In this document: positions 60,066 to 64,000 of the stretch, piece after piece | How positions within the stretch are numbered: the stretch's first letter is position 1 | Layout of the letters: each line of letters starts with the position of its first letter | Assembly (NCBI RefSeq): GCF_001556515.1 | Contig: NZ_LSJA01000130.1 | Location: 11,581 to 75,580 of the forward strand | Direction of reading: 5' to 3' | Source of the DNA: Caulobacter sp. CCH9-E1 | GTDB taxonomy: Bacteria > Pseudomonadota > Alphaproteobacteria > Caulobacterales > Caulobacteraceae | Length of the DNA stretch: 64,000 nt | The notes under the pieces: generated by a model | What the model was told of the DNA's origin: nothing | What the model saw: the letters and a program-made list of their open reading frames with translations, nothing else | Databases searched by the model: none | Translations under genes and position numbers: made by a program

Positions 60066-60677
60066 ATGTTGCAGCCGCTGTCCGTCACGCCCGGGTTCGA
60101 CCTCTGGCCAGGCTTCCTGGACCTCGAAACCCAGAAGGCGTTGGTCGCGACCATCCTGGAGGCCGCCCAGACGGCGCCGTTCGCCCAGTACGAGACGCCG
60201 CAGGGCAAGGCGATGAGCGCGGCCATGACGGCGTTCGGGCCTCTGGGCTGGGTCAGCGACCGGACCGGCTATCGCTACGCCGACCGCCATCCAGGAACGG
60301 ACCAGCCTTGGCCGGCGATGCCCGACGCGCTGCGCGATCTGTGGGCGCGGCTGGGCGATGCGCAAACGCCAGCGGACTCGTGCCTGGTCAATCTCTATCG
60401 CGGCGACGCTCGAATGGGCCTGCACCAGGACCGCGACGAGGCTGACCCGCGCTTTCCGGTGCTGTCGATCTCGTTGGGCGACACGGCGGTGTTCCGGATC
60501 GGCGGAACCAGCCGCAAGGACCCGACCCGGAGCCTGCGCTTGAGCTCTGGCGACGTCTGCCGGCTTTCCGGCCCCGCGCGCCTGGCCTTTCACGGCGTCG
60601 ACCGCATCCTGCCCGGCTCGTCCAGCCTGGTTCCCGGCGGCGGCCGGATCAACCTGACCCTGAGGCGGGCGCGCTGA
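60066..60677 (+). CDS. alkB: Alpha-ketoglutarate-dependent DNA dealkylase AlkB
   Basis: 203 residues. AlkB oxidatively removes methyl groups such as 1-methyladenine and 3-methylcytosine from DNA. The iron ligands are His120 and Asp122 (MGLHQDRDEAD) and His176 (FHGVDRI). The 2-oxoglutarate Arg is in GGRINLTLRRAR at the C-terminus. NLYRGDARMGLH just before the HxD motif is also typical. It is divergent from pepN with 93 bases between. In Caulobacter an alkB gene has been reported next to the dnaKJ heat-shock region, which fits. Confidence 0.95.
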   Translation: MLQPLSVTPGFDLWPGFLDLETQKALVATILEAAQTAPFAQYETPQGKAMSAAMTAFGPLGWVSDRTGYRYADRHPGTDQPWPAMPDALRDLWARLGDAQTPADSCLVNLYRGDARMGLHQDRDEADPRFPVLSISLGDTAVFRIGGTSRKDPTRSLRLSSGDVCRLSGPARLAFHGVDRILPGSSSLVPGGGRINLTLRRAR

Positions 60678-60684
60678 TCCCAGC

Positions 60685-60713
60685 AAAAAGGCCGCCCCTC
60701 GCGGAGCGGCCCT
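60685..60713 (-). terminator. Rho-independent terminator after dnaA
   Basis: GGCCGC and GCGGCC (60690-60695 and 60706-60711) form a stem followed on the minus strand by TTTTTGC. It lies 44 bases past the dnaA stop, in the convergent gap with alkB. Confidence 0.85.
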
Positions 60714-60756
60714 CTGGATGTCGTTGCCGGAAACCGCGATCCCGGCGTCGCCCGGA

Positions 60757-62232
60757 TCAGCCGCGCAGCTTGCGCGTGATGGTTTCCAGGTCTTGGTTCA
60801 GGGCGCTGTCCTCGGCGCGCAGGGCCTCGATGCGGCGCACGGCGTGCAGCACGGTGGTGTGGTCGCGACCGCCAAAGCGACGGCCGATGTCCGGCAGCGA
60901 GCGGGTGGTCAGCTGCTTGGCCAGCCACATGGCGGCCTGGCGCGGACGGGCCACGGCGCGGTTGCGGCGCTCGCTGAGCAGGTCGGCCTGCTTCATGCCG
61001 TAGTGCTCGGCGGTGGCCTTCTGGATGTCGTCGATGGTGATGCGCTTTTCGCCCGACCGCAGGTGCGGACGCAGGATCGCCTGGACCTCGTCGAGGGTCA
61101 TGCGCGACAGCCCTTCGCCGGCGCGGGCCGACAGGGTGTTCAGGGCGCCCTCCAGCTCACGGACGCTGTCGGTGAAGCGGTCGGCCAGGAATTGCAGCAC
61201 GTCCGGACGCATGGTCGGCTCGAAACCGTGGGCGGCCGACAAGGTCTGGATCTTACGTTCCAGGATCCCCAAGCGCAGCGAACGGTCGGCCGGCTCGAGG
61301 CCGCAGACCAGGCCCGCCGACAGGTGCGAGCGCAGGTGGGCGTCCATTTCGGTCATGGCCGACGGCGGACGGTCGGCCGAGAACACGACGCGGCGGCCTT
61401 CCTCGACCAGGGCGGTCAGGGTGTGGAACAGCTCTTCCTGGGTCGACTGCTTGCCGGCGATGAAGTGGACGTCGTCGATGATCAAGAGGTCGGCGGCGCG
61501 CAGCTCTTCCTTGAAGGCCGCGGTCTGGCGATCCATCACGGCGCGCACGAAGGTCGACAGGAAGCGCTCGGCGGTCAGATAGACCACGCGCTTTTCCGGC
61601 GCGTTGCGCATGGCTTCCCAGGCCAGGGCGTTCAGCAGGTGGGTCTTGCCGAAGCCGTAGGGGCCGTGGAACAGCACGGGATTGAAGTGGCCGTCGGCCC
61701 AGTTGGCGATCCGGCGCGCCACGGCGTGGGCGAACTCGTTGGCCGGCCCCGGGACGAAGGTCTCGAAGGTGAAGCGTTCTTGCAGCCCCTGGGTGCGGGG
61801 CGACTTGGCGCTGGTCGGGGCCACGGCGGGGGCGTCGGTCGACACCGGCAGCACGATCTCGAACGGCTCGGCCACGGCGGCCGGCTTGGCGGTCGCTTCG
61901 ACATAGGCGCCGGCCAGGGCTTCGAACTCCAGACGCGACTTCAGATCGATGCGACGACCGGTCGCGTCGTTGGCGGCCCACAGCTCGCCAATGCGGCGCC
62001 AGGCGCTGCGACGGATCCAGTCGCGGGCGATGCCCGTCGGAGTCACCAGGACGATGTCACCAGCGGCGGCCTCGCGCAGAACGGCGGGCGCGATCCAGGA
62101 CCCGAAGGCCGCGTCGCCCAGCTCGCGTTTCAACGCCACGCACACCTTAGACCAGACGGCCGTCGCGGGCTCGCAAGCCGCCGCGATCGCCGCCGAGAAG
62201 TCCTGGCTGGCCACCCCACCCTTCATCGTCAT
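60757..62232 (-). CDS. dnaA: Chromosomal replication initiator protein DnaA
   Basis: 491 residues, close to the 490 of Caulobacter crescentus DnaA. Domain I is at the N-terminus (VWSKVCVALKRELGDAAFGSWI). The linker is about 90-165. The AAA+ domain has Walker A HGPYGFGKTHLLNAL (about 190-204) and Walker B LLIIDDVHFIAGK. Domain IV binds DnaA boxes through GGRDHTTVLHAVRRI (about 452-466). The start is the MTMKGG methionine at 62230-62232; a second ATG follows two codons later. It unwinds the origin and also acts as a transcription factor. It is convergent with alkB. Confidence 0.97.
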   Translation of the reverse strand: MTMKGGVASQDFSAAIAAACEPATAVWSKVCVALKRELGDAAFGSWIAPAVLREAAAGDIVLVTPTGIARDWIRRSAWRRIGELWAANDATGRRIDLKSRLEFEALAGAYVEATAKPAAVAEPFEIVLPVSTDAPAVAPTSAKSPRTQGLQERFTFETFVPGPANEFAHAVARRIANWADGHFNPVLFHGPYGFGKTHLLNALAWEAMRNAPEKRVVYLTAERFLSTFVRAVMDRQTAAFKEELRAADLLIIDDVHFIAGKQSTQEELFHTLTALVEEGRRVVFSADRPPSAMTEMDAHLRSHLSAGLVCGLEPADRSLRLGILERKIQTLSAAHGFEPTMRPDVLQFLADRFTDSVRELEGALNTLSARAGEGLSRMTLDEVQAILRPHLRSGEKRITIDDIQKATAEHYGMKQADLLSERRNRAVARPRQAAMWLAKQLTTRSLPDIGRRFGGRDHTTVLHAVRRIEALRAEDSALNQDLETITRKLRG

Positions 62233-62555
62233 TCGTCCACCGCCTCGCAAAAAAGTAACCGCCGCAAACACTTTCAGCCGCCGCCCCCCATGGCGCGCGA
62301 CCGGTTAGCCTCAACGCACACAGGTTCTTACTCGGCGAACACGATCGGTCCGCCGCCGCCTTGTTTTTCCAAGACTGGAGAAGCGTTGAGACGCTTAAAC
62401 TAGCCAGCGGCGGAGGCTGGTCAAACGGAAAACTTGCGTCCGGTCGCGGATATTTCTGTTGACTCGCGAGAGGGCCTCGCCCCGCAAGGGAATACCCGTA
62501 AAGGGGTCCTAGATCACAGTTTGCAACGCCAGGAAAAGAACGTTTGATTCAAAGC
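62233..62555 (-). promoter_or_regulatory. dnaA promoter and leader region with CcrM (GANTC) sites
   Basis: This 323-base gap holds no ORF that I would accept. It contains two GANTC sites, GACTC at 62461-62465 and GATTC at 62546-62550. In Caulobacter, dnaA transcription is known to depend on CcrM methylation at GANTC in its promoter. I see no TTATCCACA-like DnaA-box cluster and no AT-rich unwinding element, so it is not an origin. The leader downstream of the sites is long, consistent with a translated or regulated 5' UTR. Confidence 0.7.
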
Positions 62556-62586
62556 AAAAGCCGGCCAGGAAACCCTGACCGGCTTT
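62556..62586 (-). terminator. Rho-independent terminator after rpsT
   Basis: AAGCCGG-C-CAGG pairs with CCTG-A-CCGGCTT around an AAAC loop, followed on the minus strand by TTTTGCTTTG. It lies about 50 bases past the rpsT stop. Confidence 0.9.
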
Positions 62587-62635
62587 CGTAAATACTTGAA
62601 TTCGCTCGACGAACGACGTTCGTCCAGAATCTGGA

Positions 62636-62911
62636 CTAGGCCGCGGCCTTGTCCAGCTTCTTCAGGCGGGCGGCCAGGCGCGAGACCTTGCGCGAGCCCG
62701 TGTTCGGATGAACCACGCCCTTCGAAACGGCGCGCATCAGTTCCGATTGCGCTTCGACGAAAGCGGCCTTGGCGACGGCGACGTCACCCTTGGCGATCGC
62801 GTCTTCGAACTTGCGCAGGAAGGTGCGCACGCGCGAGCGGCGGGCGGTGTTGACTTCGGTGCGGCGAGCGATCTTGCGGATCGCTTTCTTGGCGCCGGGA
62901 TTATTGGCCAT
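62636..62911 (-). CDS. rpsT: 30S ribosomal protein S20
   Basis: 91 residues. The N-terminus [18 protein letters not shown] and the basic helical body ([20 protein letters not shown]) are those of S20, a three-helix protein of the small-subunit body. The conserved [19 protein letters not shown] segment (about 65-83) confirms it. The start is the ATG at 62909-62911. It is followed by its own terminator, and the next gene is dnaA; the rpsT-dnaA neighbourhood is typical of Caulobacterales. Confidence 0.97.
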   Translation of the reverse strand: MANNPGAKKAIRKIARRTEVNTARRSRVRTFLRKFEDAIAKGDVAVAKAAFVEAQSELMRAVSKGVVHPNTGSRKVSRLAARLKKLDKAAA

Positions 62912-63057
62912 GGATCGGACCTTCAAACGGACAGCCGCGCGGGCGGCCGCGAAGCAGGGAAAACAGAGCGCGCGGATATACGGGAAGCGGCGCCCGGGGT
63001 CAACGGTCCACAGGCGGATTCCTGAGGACCGGAATGACGCAATCGTTTCAGGCCCGA

Positions 63058-63846
63058 TCACATCCCCTTGAAGCTTGGCTTTCGCTTCTCGACGAAGGCC
63101 GCCATGCCTTCCTTCTGGTCTTCGAAGGCGAACAGCGAGTGGAAGAGGCGCCGCTCCAGCGCCACGCCCGTCGTCAGGGTCGTCTCATAGGCGGCCTCGA
63201 CCAGTTCCTTGTTCATGGCGACGGCCAGGGGCGACTGGGCCGCGATCTTGGCGGCGACGGCCAGGGCCTCGGTCACCAGCGCGTCCGCCGGGAAGATCCG
63301 CGAGACCAGGCCCGCGCGCTCGGCCTCGGTCGCGTCCATCATCCGGCCGGTCAGGATCATGTCCATGGCCTTGGACTTGCCCACCAGGCGCGTCAGGCGC
63401 TGGGTGCCGCCGATGCCGGGCGTGACGCCGAGCGTGACCTCGGGCTGGCCGAACTTGGCGGTGTCGGAGGCCAGGATGAAGTCGCACATCATCGCCAGCT
63501 CGCAGCCGCCGCCCAGGGCGTAGCCGGACACCGCGGCGATGATCGGCTTGCGGCACTGCTCGACCGCCCGCGCTCCGGCGGTGAAGAAGTCCTGTTTGAA
63601 CATCTGGGCGTAGGTCTTGTCCGACATCTCCTTGATGTCGGCGCCGGCGGCGAAGGCCTTGGCCGAGCCGGTCAGCACGATGCAGCCCACGGCGTCGTCG
63701 GCCTCGACCACGGCCAGCGCCTGGGCCAGCTCGCCCAGAAGTTGGCTGTTCAGCGCGTTCAGCGCCTCGGGCCGGTTCAGGCGGATCAGGGCGACGCCGG
63801 GAGCGCTTTGCGGCGTCTCGACGATCAGGGTCTGGTAGTCGGCCAT
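63058..63846 (-). CDS. Enoyl-CoA hydratase (crotonase family)
   Basis: 262 residues from the ATG at 63844-63846 with aggag upstream. The crotonase oxyanion-hole segments are [15 protein letters not shown] (about 65-79) and [21 protein letters not shown] (split around residue 105-125). The two catalytic glutamates are in CELAMM (about 115) and [13 protein letters not shown] (about 135-147). It hydrates trans-2-enoyl-CoA in beta-oxidation; substrate chain length is not evident. No other beta-oxidation genes are in the window. The upstream 154 bases to the window edge hold nothing I can assign. Confidence 0.94.
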   Translation of the reverse strand: MADYQTLIVETPQSAPGVALIRLNRPEALNALNSQLLGELAQALAVVEADDAVGCIVLTGSAKAFAAGADIKEMSDKTYAQMFKQDFFTAGARAVEQCRKPIIAAVSGYALGGGCELAMMCDFILASDTAKFGQPEVTLGVTPGIGGTQRLTRLVGKSKAMDMILTGRMMDATEAERAGLVSRIFPADALVTEALAVAAKIAAQSPLAVAMNKELVEAAYETTLTTGVALERRLFHSLFAFEDQKEGMAAFVEKRKPSFKGM

Positions 63847-64000
63847 CGGGGTCTCCTGCTGGGTTGGCGCTTTTATAGAGGGGCGGAAGCGGTTGGGGAG
63901 CCCCAACGCAACGTCAGCCACGCCGCGACCGCCTCACGCGGTTTCCCGCTGAAGGGATGGAAAGGGACGCGGAGCGCCGGACGACGTCCGGAGTTCTTTG

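Noticed and set aside
59973..60686. Upstream extension of the M1 peptidase reading frame
   Set aside because: It runs antisense through alkB, and the signal peptide begins at 59972, so the extension is not part of the protein.
62233..62635. Replication origin next to dnaA
   Set aside because: There is no DnaA-box cluster or AT-rich unwinding region. In Caulobacter the origin is near hemE and not beside dnaA.

Overview
This window is GC-rich chromosomal backbone from an alphaproteobacterium, almost certainly a Caulobacter species. The evidence is the base composition, the gene order around dnaA, dnaK, metK, nusA, infB and pnp, a CYP153-type P450, a CysG-like protein with a decayed second domain, and palindromic intergenic repeats of the kind common in Caulobacter. 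Nearly every stretch is coding. There are no rRNA or tRNA genes, no CRISPR array, no insertion sequence and no prophage. dnaA is here, but I see no replication-origin structure next to it; in Caulobacter the origin is known to lie elsewhere.

Layout. 1-5.5 kb: molybdenum cofactor synthesis (moaA-moaD-moaE-moaB, divergent from a mocA-like nucleotidyltransferase) beside a two-subunit molybdopterin oxidoreductase of the IorAB type, a likely customer of that cofactor. 5.6-17.1 kb: accessory genes. These are an MliC-like lipoprotein, a truncated CysG, an MHS-family transporter with a soluble insert, a four-PAS hybrid histidine kinase, an iron-uptake pair (PiuC-like hydroxylase and TonB receptor behind a Fur-box-like site), a secreted RNase T2, an alpha/beta hydrolase and a small membrane protein. 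17.1-42.9 kb: the conserved alphaproteobacterial information-processing supercluster. In the direction of transcription (right to left) it reads nfuA, tsaB, rimI, fur, miaB, phoH, ybeY, corC, lnt, an XRE regulator, metK, trmB, rimP, nusA, ylxR/L7Ae, infB, rbfA, truB, rpsO, pnp. It is interrupted by ppa on the opposite strand and by a roughly 3 kb block between infB and rbfA that carries a VapBC-like pair. 43-53.7 kb: CYP153, trpS, murJ, a DsbA-like lipoprotein, glnD, mutS. 53.7-64 kb: dnaJ and dnaK with a heat-shock promoter, pepN, alkB, dnaA with CcrM (GANTC) sites upstream, rpsT and an enoyl-CoA hydratase.

How it fits together. Most of the window serves translation and its quality control (ribosome maturation, initiation, tRNA and rRNA modification, RNA decay), protein folding, DNA replication and repair, and nitrogen and iron sensing. 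The non-backbone genes sit at junctions, often on the + strand or next to palindromic repeats. The most interesting non-coding signals are a 144-bp element bounded by a perfect 33-bp inverted repeat downstream of metK, a four-copy family of double-hairpin repeats whose stems differ in sequence but keep their pairing, a terminator-like leader in front of rimP-nusA-infB, hairpins between rpsO and pnp, and AT-rich palindromes in front of metK, the VapBC-like pair and the 16.6 kb divergent promoter. I did not find a clear new multi-gene system such as a novel defence or secretion locus.
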